Shown here: positions 32,703 to 41,184 of the stretch, in pieces
Position numbering within the stretch: position 1 is the stretch's first letter
Layout: the number at the start of each line of letters is the position of its first letter
Assembly (NCBI GenBank): GCA_947589185.1
Contig: CANQCK010000003.1
Coordinates: forward strand, 1-64,000
Source: an uncultured Clostridia bacterium
GTDB lineage: Bacteria > Bacillota > Clostridia > Oscillospirales > Ruminococcaceae
Direction of reading: 5' to 3'
Length of the DNA: 64,000 nt
Notes under the pieces: generated by a model
The model's input: the letters and a program-made list of their open reading frames with translations, nothing else
Told to the model about the DNA's origin: nothing
Database searches by the model: none
Position numbers and translations under genes: made by a program

Positions 32703-32945
32703 TTAAACAGCTGACTTTTTGCCAACTTCTTTTACTGATGTTGACGAAACTATCACTCTATGTGCAAATGTATCTGAGATTAGATGACAAGCTTCATCAA
32801 AATTAATGAAGAAAAGTTCTGACTTTCTTCAGTCTCCTGAATGTAAACATCGTCAGCAAAAATTGAAGACGATGAACTTAATATTGCAGTAAAATGCTAT
32901 CGTTGTTGCAATTGTTAAACATAAAATTTTTTAAAATTTAAAAAT
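32703..32945 (-). pseudogene. Decayed gene for a small secreted protein
   Basis: Joined across at least two frameshifts, the minus strand reads like a complete secreted protein. KKILCLTIATTIAF and TAILSSSSIFADDVY form a signal peptide split between two frames. Then comes IQETEESQNFSSLI, a frame change near 32800, then NFDEACHLISDTFAHRVIVS and STSVKEVGKKSAV before TAA at 32703. An AAGGATG site lies upstream near 32950, but the start region has an in-frame stop. No single frame exceeds about 50 codons. It lies just upstream of the LRR gene. The family is not recognised. Confidence 0.5.
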
Positions 32946-33197
32946 GTCACATCCTTGTTGTTAAATTTAATAAGTTTTATAGAATTATATATTTACATTA
33001 TATTATATAAGTTATAGAAAGTAAAGGAATATGTATGTAAAAATGATAATTTGTAGAATTATACAAATACAAATTTCTTTCTTTGTTTAATATAACATAT
33101 ATTTCACTCCCACCCGTATATGAAAGCTCTGATTATTAAAATAGCAGTTAATTTTATTATAATTAATTAATATTTAATTAACTATACTGTCGAATGC
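32946..33197. other. AT-rich intergenic region
   Basis: About 250 bases of very AT-rich sequence between the decayed secreted-protein gene and the acnA promoter. It contains several TTAATTAA-like stretches near 33155-33185. I see no gene, clear hairpin terminator or known RNA here. Confidence 0.5.
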
Positions 33198-33215
33198 TTG
33201 TTAAATTCTTGACAA
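33198..33215. promoter_or_regulatory. Candidate Rex operator
   Basis: TTGTTAAATTCTTGACAA matches the Rex consensus TTGTTAANNNNTTAACAA except for one base (G for A in the second half). It overlaps the whole -35 box of the acnA promoter, so Rex bound there would block transcription. The operon it heads ends in rex, giving autoregulation. Confidence 0.7.
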
Positions 33216-33237
33216 TCCCTTTGTTTTGTTTTAAAAT
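33209..33237 (+). promoter_or_regulatory. Promoter of the acnA-icd-rex operon
   Basis: A perfect -35 TTGACA (33209-33214), a 17-base spacer and -10 TAAAAT (33232-33237), with transcription expected near 33244. AAAGGAA follows before the acnA ATG at 33273. Confidence 0.8.
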
Positions 33238-33272
33238 AAAAGAAATGATATTAATGAAAGGAATTTGAGATT

Positions 33273-35213
33273 ATGGGACTTACACTAACAGAAAAAATTC
33301 TTAAAAACCACCTTGTAGACGGTGAATTTATAAAGGGAAACGAAATAGGTATTAAAATTGACCAGACATTGACTCAGGACGCAACAGGAACTATGGCTTA
33401 TCTTGAATATGAAGCTATGGGTGTTCCCCGTGTTAAGACTGAGCGTTCTGTAGCTTACATAGATCATAACACACTGCAGTCAGGCTTTGAAAACGCCGAC
33501 GACCACAGATTTATCGGCTCTGTGGCAAAAAAACACGGCATCTACTTTTCACGTCCGGGAAATGGTATCTGCCATCAGGTGCACTTAGAGAGGTTCGGTA
33601 TTCCGGGAAAAACGCTTATCGGCTCTGACAGTCACACCCCAACAGGCGGCGGAATCGGTATGATCGCTATCGGTGCAGGAGGTCTTGACGTTGCTGTGGC
33701 AATGGGCGGCGGAGCTTATTATATAACCTACCCGAAAATCGTTAAGGTAGAGCTTACAGGAAAACTCTCACCTTGGGTTGCCGCAAAGGACGTTATCTTA
33801 GAAGTTCTTAAAATCCTTACCGTCAAGGGAGGAGTAGGAAAGGTTATCGAATACTGCGGAGAAGGTGTTAAGTCCTTATCTGTTCCCGAAAGAGCGACAA
33901 TTACCAATATGGGTGCAGAGCTCGGAGCTACAACATCTATATTCCCTTCTGATGAGACAACTCTTGAATTTCTCAAGGCTCAAAACAGAGCAGACGTCTG
34001 GACAGAGCTTAAAGCAGACGACGACGCAGTTTATGACGAGGAAATTAAAATCGACTTGTCAAAAATTGTTCCTATGGCTGCCTGTCCTCACTCTCCTGAT
34101 AACATTAAAACCGTTGACGAATTAGGTCCTATGAAGATAGATCAGGTTTGCATAGGCTCATGTACAAACTCATCGCTTATGGATATGATGAAAGTTGCTC
34201 ACATATTAAAGGGCAAAACCGTTCACCCTGATGTATCTCTTTCTATCGCACCCGGCTCTAAACAGGTTCTTAATATGCTTGCACAAAACGGTGCATTGTC
34301 GATTATGATTGACGCAGGTGCAAGAATTCTTGAATCTGCCTGCGGTCCTTGCATTGGTATGGGTCAGTCTCCTAATTCAAAAGGAGTCTCTTTAAGAACA
34401 TTTAACAGAAACTTTGAGGGCCGCTCGGGAACAAGGGACGGACAGATTTATCTTGTTTCTCCTGAGCTTGCTGCGGCATCTGCAATTGCAGGAGTTTTAA
34501 CAGACCCGAGAACTTTGGGCGATATGCCAAAGTTCAAGCTGCCTGAAAAGTTTGTCATAAACGACAATATGATAGTTCCCCCCGCTCCTGTTGAGGAAAT
34601 GGACAGCGTTGAGATTTTAAGAGGTCCTAACATAAAGCCTTTCCCAAAAACATCTCCGCTTGATGAAACTATCGAAGCTCCTTGCTCTTTAAAAGTGGGC
34701 GACAACATCACAACAGACCATATTATGCCGGCAGGTGCTAAAATACTTCCTTTGCGTTCTAACATTCCTGCAATTTCAAAGCACTGCTTTACAGTATGCG
34801 ATGAGGAATTCCCGGAAAGAGCACTCAGACTGGGCAAAAGCATTATAGTCGGCGGTTCAAACTACGGACAAGGCTCTTCAAGAGAGCACGCTGCACTTGC
34901 TCCTCTATATTTAGGTGTTAAGGCAGTTTTAGTCAAGAGCTTTGCAAGAATTCACAGAGCTAATCTCATAAATGCAGGCATTTTGCCTCTTACCTTTGTC
35001 AATGAAGCCGACTATGATAAAATCGGTCAGGGAGACGAGCTTATTCTTGAAAACGTAAGACAGGATTTAACAGACGGTAAGAGCGAGCTTACTCTTATAA
35101 ACAAATCAAAGAATGTAGAAATTCCTGTTTTATGCGAGTTAAGCGGACGCACAAAGGATATTGTCCTTGCAGGAGGACTTTTGGACTACACAAGAGAACA
35201 GCTTAATAAATAG
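33273..35213 (+). CDS. acnA: Aconitate hydratase
   Basis: Converts citrate to isocitrate with a 4Fe-4S cluster. The 646-residue chain is of the shorter, mitochondrial-like bacterial type. Cluster Cys are visible in CIGSCTNSS (about 295) and ACGPCIGMGQSP (two Cys, about 360). Other signatures are GSDSHTPTGGGIGMIAIGAGG, SAAGE-type loops replaced by ISKHCF, and GGSNYGQGSSREHAALAPLY with VKSFARIHRANLINAGILPL in the swivel domain. AAAGGAA precedes the ATG. It heads an operon with icd and rex and would supply isocitrate for 2-oxoglutarate and glutamate synthesis. No citrate synthase is in the window. Confidence 0.94.
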   Translation: MGLTLTEKILKNHLVDGEFIKGNEIGIKIDQTLTQDATGTMAYLEYEAMGVPRVKTERSVAYIDHNTLQSGFENADDHRFIGSVAKKHGIYFSRPGNGICHQVHLERFGIPGKTLIGSDSHTPTGGGIGMIAIGAGGLDVAVAMGGGAYYITYPKIVKVELTGKLSPWVAAKDVILEVLKILTVKGGVGKVIEYCGEGVKSLSVPERATITNMGAELGATTSIFPSDETTLEFLKAQNRADVWTELKADDDAVYDEEIKIDLSKIVPMAACPHSPDNIKTVDELGPMKIDQVCIGSCTNSSLMDMMKVAHILKGKTVHPDVSLSIAPGSKQVLNMLAQNGALSIMIDAGARILESACGPCIGMGQSPNSKGVSLRTFNRNFEGRSGTRDGQIYLVSPELAAASAIAGVLTDPRTLGDMPKFKLPEKFVINDNMIVPPAPVEEMDSVEILRGPNIKPFPKTSPLDETIEAPCSLKVGDNITTDHIMPAGAKILPLRSNIPAISKHCFTVCDEEFPERALRLGKSIIVGGSNYGQGSSREHAALAPLYLGVKAVLVKSFARIHRANLINAGILPLTFVNEADYDKIGQGDELILENVRQDLTDGKSELTLINKSKNVEIPVLCELSGRTKDIVLAGGLLDYTREQLNK

Positions 35214-35223
35214 GAATAATGCT

Positions 35224-35868
35224 ATGAGGAAAAACAATTCGCCGTATAATTCAAATTACAGAAACGGGCAATATCAAAATTACAATGGATCTGACAGACG
35301 CACAAATCCAAATAATCATTATGGAAATTCTCAAAGACCCCGCTATCCTGATAAGAGAAAAAAACGGAGCACACCCGGATTATCACTGTTGATTAAACTT
35401 ATATGTTTGTTAATTGCTGTGGTAATTGTCTATATAGTTTTGTATATAAACATCTTCAGCTACAAGCCTGAAATTACTGACGTTCTGACTGCTGAGGGAA
35501 GCAAAAGTGCAGAAATAATTGAGGATATAAAAGTTTCTGATAATCTTTATGTGTATGCCTATACTGATAACGGAAAGCTATCGGCTTCTTATATTAAGAT
35601 TAAAGGCTCCGGCGATAACAAAAGCTATAAGTGCCTGAAAAGGTGCGGTTCTCTTAATCTTGAAACCTACAAAAAAGATATGCAGGGAAAGAAAATGAAA
35701 TTTTCCTCAAAGGGCAATTTCAATTTTGGTCTGGATTTTTCAGGGAGCGAGCAATACGATCAGTTTGAAGAATACTTTGAGGAAAAAGACATAAACAATT
35801 TCAAATCATGTCCTGTTAATATTGAGGGCATCAATCAGATATTTATAGTGTGGATGTGGAATAAATAA
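35224..35868 (+). CDS. Hypothetical single-pass membrane protein
   Basis: A 214-residue protein I do not recognise. The first 45 residues are rich in Asn, Tyr, Arg and Gly ([18 protein letters not shown]), followed by a basic patch KRKKRS and one membrane helix (about 52-77). The rest (about 80-214) is a soluble domain predicted to face outside. The start is the ATG at 35224, ten bases after the acnA stop. It lies between acnA and icd in the same operon, a place where it has no obvious metabolic job. Confidence 0.75.
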   Translation: MRKNNSPYNSNYRNGQYQNYNGSDRRTNPNNHYGNSQRPRYPDKRKKRSTPGLSLLIKLICLLIAVVIVYIVLYINIFSYKPEITDVLTAEGSKSAEIIEDIKVSDNLYVYAYTDNGKLSASYIKIKGSGDNKSYKCLKRCGSLNLETYKKDMQGKKMKFSSKGNFNFGLDFSGSEQYDQFEEYFEEKDINNFKSCPVNIEGINQIFIVWMWNK

Positions 35869-35893
35869 AATTACAAATGTGGAGGAAATTACT

Positions 35894-37114
35894 ATGGCAG
35901 AAAAAATCAAGATGAAAACACCTCTCGTCGAGATGGACGGAGACGAAATGACAAGAATACTCTGGAAATGGATAAAGGAGATACTTCTTGAGCCTTATGT
36001 AGACTTAAACTGCGAATATTACGATCTTGGCTTGAAGCACAGAAATGAAACGAACGACAAGGTCACATTCGACAGTGCCGAAGCTACAAAAAAATACGGA
36101 GTAGCTGTTAAGTGTGCAACAATCACGCCGAATGCGGCAAGAATGCCCGAATACAACCTCAAAGAAATGTGGAAGTCCCCTAACGGAACGATAAGAGCTA
36201 TCCTAGACGGAACCGTCTTCAGAACGCCTATTATCGTCAAGGGTATTTCTCCTTACATACCGACCTGGACAAAGCCAATTACTATTGCCCGTCACGCATA
36301 CGGTGATGTTTACAAGAACACTGAAATGCAGGTAAACAAAAATTCAAAAGCAGAACTTGTTGTCACCGATAAAGACGGTAACGAGTCAAGAGAGCTTATC
36401 TATGATTTCTCTGACAGCGACGGCATTATTCAGGGTATACACAACAAGGACGAAAGTATCGCAGGATTTGCAAGAGCTTGTCTAAACTACGGTCTTGATT
36501 TAAAACAGGACGTTTGGTTTGCAACAAAAGACACTATTTCAAAGAAATACGATCATAGATTCAAAGACATTTTCCAAGAAATATACGATAACGAATACAA
36601 AGAAAGATACGAAGCGGCAGGTATTGAATACTTCTACACCCTTATCGACGACGCAGTTGCAAGAGTTATACGTTCAAACGGCGGCTACATCTGGGCTTGC
36701 AAAAACTATGACGGCGATGTTATGTCTGATATGGTTTCTACAGCTTATGGCTCGCTGGCTATGATGACCTCCGTATTAGTTTCTCCTGACGGCATTTATG
36801 AATACGAAGCCGCTCACGGAACCGTTCAGAGACATTACTACAAATATCTCAAGGGTGAGGAGACCTCTACAAATTCAGTTGCTACCATCTTTGCTTGGAG
36901 CGGTGCATTGAGAAAAAGAGGCGAACTTGACGAAACTCCTGATTTGATTGATTTTGCAAACAAGCTGGAACAGGCTACCATACAGACAATTGAGGACGGT
37001 GTTATGACAGGCGACCTTTATCTGCTTTCAAGTCTTGAAAACAAGAAAAAGGTTGACTCTGAGACCTTCTTAAAGGAAATAGGCAAGCGTTTAGACATAC
37101 TTGTAAACGAATAG
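35894..37114 (+). CDS. icd: NADP-dependent isocitrate dehydrogenase
   Basis: Oxidatively decarboxylates isocitrate to 2-oxoglutarate. The 406-residue chain is the eukaryote-like subfamily II type: [19 protein letters not shown] at the N-terminus, [17 protein letters not shown] (substrate Ser and Asn), [11 protein letters not shown] and [20 protein letters not shown] with [16 protein letters not shown]. The RH after HGTV fits NADP use, with Gln in place of the common Thr. GGAGG precedes the ATG at 35894; an upstream frame opening at 35879 overlaps the ribosome binding site. With acnA it forms the oxidative TCA branch. Confidence 0.93.
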   Translation: MAEKIKMKTPLVEMDGDEMTRILWKWIKEILLEPYVDLNCEYYDLGLKHRNETNDKVTFDSAEATKKYGVAVKCATITPNAARMPEYNLKEMWKSPNGTIRAILDGTVFRTPIIVKGISPYIPTWTKPITIARHAYGDVYKNTEMQVNKNSKAELVVTDKDGNESRELIYDFSDSDGIIQGIHNKDESIAGFARACLNYGLDLKQDVWFATKDTISKKYDHRFKDIFQEIYDNEYKERYEAAGIEYFYTLIDDAVARVIRSNGGYIWACKNYDGDVMSDMVSTAYGSLAMMTSVLVSPDGIYEYEAAHGTVQRHYYKYLKGEETSTNSVATIFAWSGALRKRGELDETPDLIDFANKLEQATIQTIEDGVMTGDLYLLSSLENKKKVDSETFLKEIGKRLDILVNE

Positions 37115-37154
37115 ACGCTAAAATCAATAATTTATAGTTTAAGGGATGAGATCA

Positions 37155-37784
37155 GTGGCTAAAAATAGTGATATTTCAGCCTCAGTCATTAAGAGACTGC
37201 CCAGATATTATTCATATCTTGAGGATCTTATAGAGGAAAATGCTGAGCGTATTTCTTCAAAAGAATTAGCCGCCCGAATGAAAACTACCGCCTCTCAGAT
37301 TCGTCAGGACCTAAACTGCTTCGGCGGTTTCGGACAGCAGGGGTATGGGTATAACATAAAAGCTCTTCATAATGTTATCGGCAGCATCTTGGGTGTTGAC
37401 AAGGAATATCAAACAATTATGATAGGTGCAGGAAATCTTGGAAAAGCCGTTACTTCTCAGATAAGCTTCGAGAAAAAGGGCTGCAGACTTACCGCTATAT
37501 TCGATATTGACCCCGATATTATCGGTCAGACCGTTGCAGGTATCAAAGTTTTAAGCATAGACGAGCTTGAGAAATTCTGCAAGGAAAATCTGCCGTCTAT
37601 TGCTGTTCTTTGCCTGCCAAAGGATAATACCTTCAGCGTTGCAAAAAAGCTAATTGATCTCGGTGTTAAATCCTTCTGGAACTTTTCACACTTCGATCTG
37701 AACCTTCACTTTGATAACATCATAGTTGAGAATGTTCATCTCGGCGACAGTCTTTTAATGCTTACCTATAAAACGCAGCAGTGA
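37155..37784 (+). CDS. rex: Redox-sensing transcriptional repressor Rex
   Basis: Rex binds DNA when the NADH/NAD+ ratio is low and lets go when NADH binds. The winged helix (about 1-75) includes SSKELAARMKTTASQIRQDL and FGGFGQQGYGYNI, family hallmarks. The Rossmann domain has MIGAGNLGKAV and FDIDPDIIG. I prefer the GTG at 37155, nine bases after AAGGG, giving 209 residues; an ATG at 37146 touches the AAGGG. It is the last gene after acnA and icd, and a near-consensus Rex operator covers the operon promoter. Confidence 0.94.
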   Translation: MAKNSDISASVIKRLPRYYSYLEDLIEENAERISSKELAARMKTTASQIRQDLNCFGGFGQQGYGYNIKALHNVIGSILGVDKEYQTIMIGAGNLGKAVTSQISFEKKGCRLTAIFDIDPDIIGQTVAGIKVLSIDELEKFCKENLPSIAVLCLPKDNTFSVAKKLIDLGVKSFWNFSHFDLNLHFDNIIVENVHLGDSLLMLTYKTQQ

Positions 37785-38030
37785 CCGTCGAAACGCTGGT
37801 GGCTCTGCCCGATTAGAGGCAAGAGGCAAGAGCAGGGTTCCTCCCTGCACGCATACAAATAAAGAGTTTTTGATTACACCCTGCAAAACGGACAATTTGT
37901 AAAATATACATTTTTAAGACAGAAATAAAAAGTAAAATACCATACACAAAAACAGCGTTCGGAATTAATTCCGAACGCTTTAATCATATCTAACGGTAAT
38001 TATCCATTGTCAATTGTCAATTATCACTTG
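37785..38030. terminator. Convergent intergenic region with a 26-base palindrome
   Basis: The perfect palindrome AGCGTTCGGAATTAATTCCGAACGCT (arms of 13 at 37954-37979) is followed on the minus strand by GTTTTTG, suiting the yfbR-type gene; on the plus strand it has a weak T tail and may serve rex. A smaller hairpin GCAGGG/CCCTGC lies near 37830-37850, next to short AGAGGCAAG direct repeats. No gene is seen. Confidence 0.65.
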
Positions 38031-38615
38031 CTAGGTCTGCTTATCAAGAGTAAGCCCGTAAGGCGGCATAAATTCCTCTAAGAACACGTCCGCCTCTTTA
38101 ACATTAAGCTCTTTTATAATTTTCAAGGTCGCACTCTCAGCGTCGCTGAAATCCTTGTTTCCCATCTGTTTTTCCTCAACACATTTGATAAGAGCCGATA
38201 TTTTGTCCGCCGCTTTTACAAGCTCCCAATGCTCGCTTTCGCTTTCATCTTTGAAAAGCAAGGGTCTGTATTCCTCTTTAATGTCATCTGGAAGATAAGA
38301 CAAAAGCTGATTGCTAGCATTGTTCTCAATTTCAGAATAAACAGACTTTATATTCTTGTTATAATACTTAATGGGAGTAGGCAAATCACCTGTAATTATC
38401 TCGGCTGTATCGTGGTAAATTGCCAACAGAGCGACTCTCTCAGGATTTACATTTCCGCCAAAGCGTTTGTTTCTCAAAACCGCAAGAAGATGAGCAATAA
38501 AAGCAACCTCAAGCGAATGCTCGCTTATGTTTTCCGTTACAGTATTTCGCATAAGACTCCAGCGATTTATATACTTCATTCTAGAAATGATAGCAAAAAA
38601 CTTACTGCTTTTCAT
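38031..38615 (-). CDS. HD-domain 5'-deoxynucleotidase (YfbR-like)
   Basis: A 194-residue HD-domain phosphohydrolase like YfbR, which removes the phosphate from deoxynucleoside 5'-monophosphates. The metal-binding residues are visible: His in SEHSLEVAFIAHLL (about 32), His-Asp in LLAIYHDTAEIITGD (about 68-69), and Asp in KAADKISALIKC (about 136). GDLPTPIKYYN is another family signature. AGGCGG precedes the ATG. It follows the decarboxylase beta gene by 30 bases and may share its transcript. Confidence 0.87.
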   Translation of the reverse strand: MKSSKFFAIISRMKYINRWSLMRNTVTENISEHSLEVAFIAHLLAVLRNKRFGGNVNPERVALLAIYHDTAEIITGDLPTPIKYYNKNIKSVYSEIENNASNQLLSYLPDDIKEEYRPLLFKDESESEHWELVKAADKISALIKCVEEKQMGNKDFSDAESATLKIIKELNVKEADVFLEEFMPPYGLTLDKQT

Positions 38616-38645
38616 TTTAATCCGCCTTTTTGTGTAAATTTATAA

Positions 38646-39854
38646 TTAATACGGAATAATGCTCAACAGCACACCTGCGGCAACAGCCGAACCGATAACT
38701 CCGGCAACATTAGGTCCCATTGCGTGCATAAGCAGATAGTTTGTAGGATTTTCCTGCTGACCTACCTTCTGCGACACTCTCGCCGCCATAGGAACAGCAG
38801 ATACTCCTGCCGAACCGATAAGCGGATTTACCTTGCCCTTAGTGAAAAAGCACATTATCTTTCCGAAAAGCACTCCGCAGGCAGTTCCCAGACAGAAAGC
38901 GGCAACGCCGAGAAGAATAACTCCCAAAAACTCCTTGTTTACTATCTTGTCAGCCGTTGTTGTTGCACCTACGGAAATGCCTAAGAAAATTGTTATAATG
39001 TTCATAAGCTCATTCTGAGCGGTTTTTACAAGTCTGTCGCAAACTCCGCTTTCCTTTAGAAGATTTCCGAGCATAAGCATACCTACTAAAGGTGCCGCCG
39101 AAGGAACAAGCAGAGAAATTACTATTGTAACCACTATCGGGAAAATAATCTTTTCCGTCTTTGAAACAGGTCTTAACTGACCCATAACTATTGAACGCTC
39201 TTTTTTAGTTGTCAGCCCTTTCATAATAGGAGGCTGAATTATCGGTACAAGAGCCATATAGGTATATGCGGCAAGTGCGATAGTACCAGTGTCTATTTTA
39301 AAACCGCCCGACGAAAGCAGCTTTGATGAAACGTAGATAGCTGTCGGTCCGTCGGCACCGCCAATAATTGCAATAGAACCTGCTTCAGCCGCAGAAAACC
39401 CTAACAGAGCCGCTCCAATAAACGTGAAGAATATTCCGCCTTGTGCGGCTGCTCCGAGCAAGAAGCTCTTAGGATTTGCAATCAGCGGAGCAAAATCGGT
39501 CATAGCACCTATTCCGAGGAATATAAGCGGCGGATAAAGCTGGAGCTTAACACCCATATAAAGTATGTCAAGCAGTCCTCCGTCATGCAGAACCTTTCCA
39601 AAATCTATACCCTCGCCTGTTATTTTCCAAAGGTCGGGGTGGTACATCTCTGTAAAAGGAAGATTCGTCAAAAGCATACCAAATGCTATCGGCAAAAGAA
39701 GAAGCGGCTCAAATCCCTTTGAAATCGCAAGATACATAAAAATAAACGAAATACCTATCATAATCAGCGATTTCCATCCGCCGTCAGCAATAAATCCGGC
39801 AAAACCGGATGTTGTCGCTAAATCTACAAGTGTGTCAAGAAACTTTTCTATCAT
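38646..39854 (-). CDS. Sodium-translocating decarboxylase beta subunit (OadB/GcdB/MmdB type)
   Basis: A 402-residue membrane protein with about ten helices. It is the Na+-pumping subunit of biotin-dependent decarboxylases acting on oxaloacetate, methylmalonyl-CoA or glutaconyl-CoA. The conserved core is visible: GSIAIIGGADGPTAIYVSSKL (outlined), LGISVGATTTADK and GSAGVSAVPMAARVSQKVG. N-terminal part ADGGWKSLIMIGISF and LAISKGFEPLLLLPIAFGM also match. The beta subunit alone does not tell the substrate. The partner gamma subunit is upstream, but no alpha or biotin-carrier gene is nearby. Confidence 0.9.
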   Translation of the reverse strand: MIEKFLDTLVDLATTSGFAGFIADGGWKSLIMIGISFIFMYLAISKGFEPLLLLPIAFGMLLTNLPFTEMYHPDLWKITGEGIDFGKVLHDGGLLDILYMGVKLQLYPPLIFLGIGAMTDFAPLIANPKSFLLGAAAQGGIFFTFIGAALLGFSAAEAGSIAIIGGADGPTAIYVSSKLLSSGGFKIDTGTIALAAYTYMALVPIIQPPIMKGLTTKKERSIVMGQLRPVSKTEKIIFPIVVTIVISLLVPSAAPLVGMLMLGNLLKESGVCDRLVKTAQNELMNIITIFLGISVGATTTADKIVNKEFLGVILLGVAAFCLGTACGVLFGKIMCFFTKGKVNPLIGSAGVSAVPMAARVSQKVGQQENPTNYLLMHAMGPNVAGVIGSAVAAGVLLSIIPY

Positions 39855-39872
39855 AGTGTGAATATCCTTTCG

Positions 39873-40289
39873 CTAAAATGGGCGGGTATTATCAATAAGT
39901 CCCGCAGCAGCCCATGCTGTTCTCTGAGGCTTCGCAGTCTTGACGCTTTTAAGTGTCAGCTTTTTTCCGCTCTTTGCACTCATATGTGCAATTGCCGCCG
40001 ATATGACCGCTACGATCTCCTCTTCAATATCATCTTCAATTTCAGGTACTGCGCTTGAAATCTCTTCACTAGGCAATAAGACTTTGTCTGCTTTAATTTC
40101 ACTGTCTGTGCGTACCTTTTTGCCGGCAGCCTTTCTTCTGACTTTTGAAATAAGACCGAACAGTAAAAGAATAACGACAAGTAAAATCAAACCTATGAAT
40201 ACTACGGTTATTCCTGTAATAACAACTGACGCCACATATTCAAAGTTCATATCAATATCCTCGGAAAGCAAGGAACTTAATAAATTCAT
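39873..40289 (-). CDS. OadG-family decarboxylase gamma subunit
   Basis: A 138-residue protein with one N-terminal membrane helix (about 19-45), a variable charged linker, and a soluble tail with SAAIAHMS and a W.AAGLIDNTRPF ending that resembles the C-terminal motif of OadG-type gamma subunits. It assembles and stabilises the decarboxylase complex. GGGAG lies ten bases before the ATG. It starts a two- or three-gene unit with the beta subunit, behind the promoter at 40329-40357. Confidence 0.78.
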   Translation of the reverse strand: MNLLSSLLSEDIDMNFEYVASVVITGITVVFIGLILLVVILLLFGLISKVRRKAAGKKVRTDSEIKADKVLLPSEEISSAVPEIEDDIEEEIVAVISAAIAHMSAKSGKKLTLKSVKTAKPQRTAWAAAGLIDNTRPF

Positions 40290-40328
40290 ATAACAATATC
40301 TCCCTCAAAAGTAAAATTAAACATTATA

Positions 40329-40357
40329 ATTATAACCCAAATCGAGCATTTTTTCAA
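40329..40357 (-). promoter_or_regulatory. Promoter of the oadG-oadB-type operon
   Basis: Minus-strand -35 TTGAAA (40352-40357), a 17-base spacer and -10 TATAAT (40329-40334), 40 bases upstream of the gamma subunit start and after the comF stop. Confidence 0.7.
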
Positions 40358-40455
40358 TAGCCTATTGTTATTTTTTACACAAACTTTATATTAATTCAAA
40401 ACGAAAATTTGCATATTACAATAATTTTATACGGAGTTATATTTATACAATTATT

Positions 40456-41184
40456 TTAGTCGTTATTAAGCTGTGTTGACGCAATAGTAAAGCAATATAC
40501 TGCCTTTGCTCCGTTTTCCTTTAAAACACGGGAACACTCATTAAGCGTATTTCCCGTTGTGATAATATCATCACAAAGCAAAACAGTCTTTTTGTTTATT
40601 TCATCTATATACTTTCTCTCGATCGTGAAAAGACCTTTAACTGCCTCTGCTCTTTCATATCTGCCAAGCTCGTGCTGTGCAATATCATTTCTTGTCTTAC
40701 TCAAAATCCTTATACAGTTCTTATTTTTAATAATTTTTGAAACTGTCTTTGCTATAACATCAGACTGATTGTACCCACGCTTACGCTTTGCCAATTTGTG
40801 CATAGGAACTGACGTAACTATATCTATATTACTTATCTCAACCATCTGAGAAATTCTTTTATAAATTTCATCTTTAAAAACGTCAGCGATATTCACTGCC
40901 TTATCCAGCTTAAGATTGACTATCCCCTCTCTTACAACCCCTCTGTAATATGCAATACTAACGCAGCCGTCATAATATATTTTAGTGTCATTGCATATGC
41001 ATATCTCCTGTCCGCACCTTTTGCAGTACTCCGTGCTTATAAAGGGTATCTCGCTCTCACACTTTGCACAGCAAGGCTCATTCCACTTAATAACCTTGCC
41101 GCAAAACGGGCATCTGTTGGGAAAGAAAATGTCAAGTATATATTTTTTAACGCTATCAGAATTCAACTTCTTCATTAAATTCAT
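40456..41184 (-). CDS. comF: ComF family protein (phosphoribosyltransferase fold)
   Basis: A protein of about 242 residues needed in some Firmicutes for DNA uptake, with a possible DNA-processing role. The N-terminal zinc finger has CPFCGK, CCAKC and CKRCGQEICIC. The PRTase domain shows VPMHKLAKRKRGYNQS, RNDIAQHELGRYERAEAVKGLF (outlined) and the ribose-phosphate loop LLCDDIITTGNTL. The start is uncertain: ATGs at 41196, 41184 and 41175 lie inside the end of recD2; the one at 41184 has AGGA at workable spacing. The overlap implies coupled translation with recD2. Confidence 0.85.
   Translation of the reverse strand: MNLMKKLNSDSVKKYILDIFFPNRCPFCGKVIKWNEPCCAKCESEIPFISTEYCKRCGQEICICNDTKIYYDGCVSIAYYRGVVREGIVNLKLDKAVNIADVFKDEIYKRISQMVEISNIDIVTSVPMHKLAKRKRGYNQSDVIAKTVSKIIKNKNCIRILSKTRNDIAQHELGRYERAEAVKGLFTIERKYIDEINKKTVLLCDDIITTGNTLNECSRVLKENGAKAVYCFTIASTQLNND

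Noticed and set aside
37784-37850. Possible further copy of the GGCGAGCC repeat after rex
   Set aside because: Only short pieces such as CTGGTGGCTCTGCC resemble the core; the block order cannot be followed.
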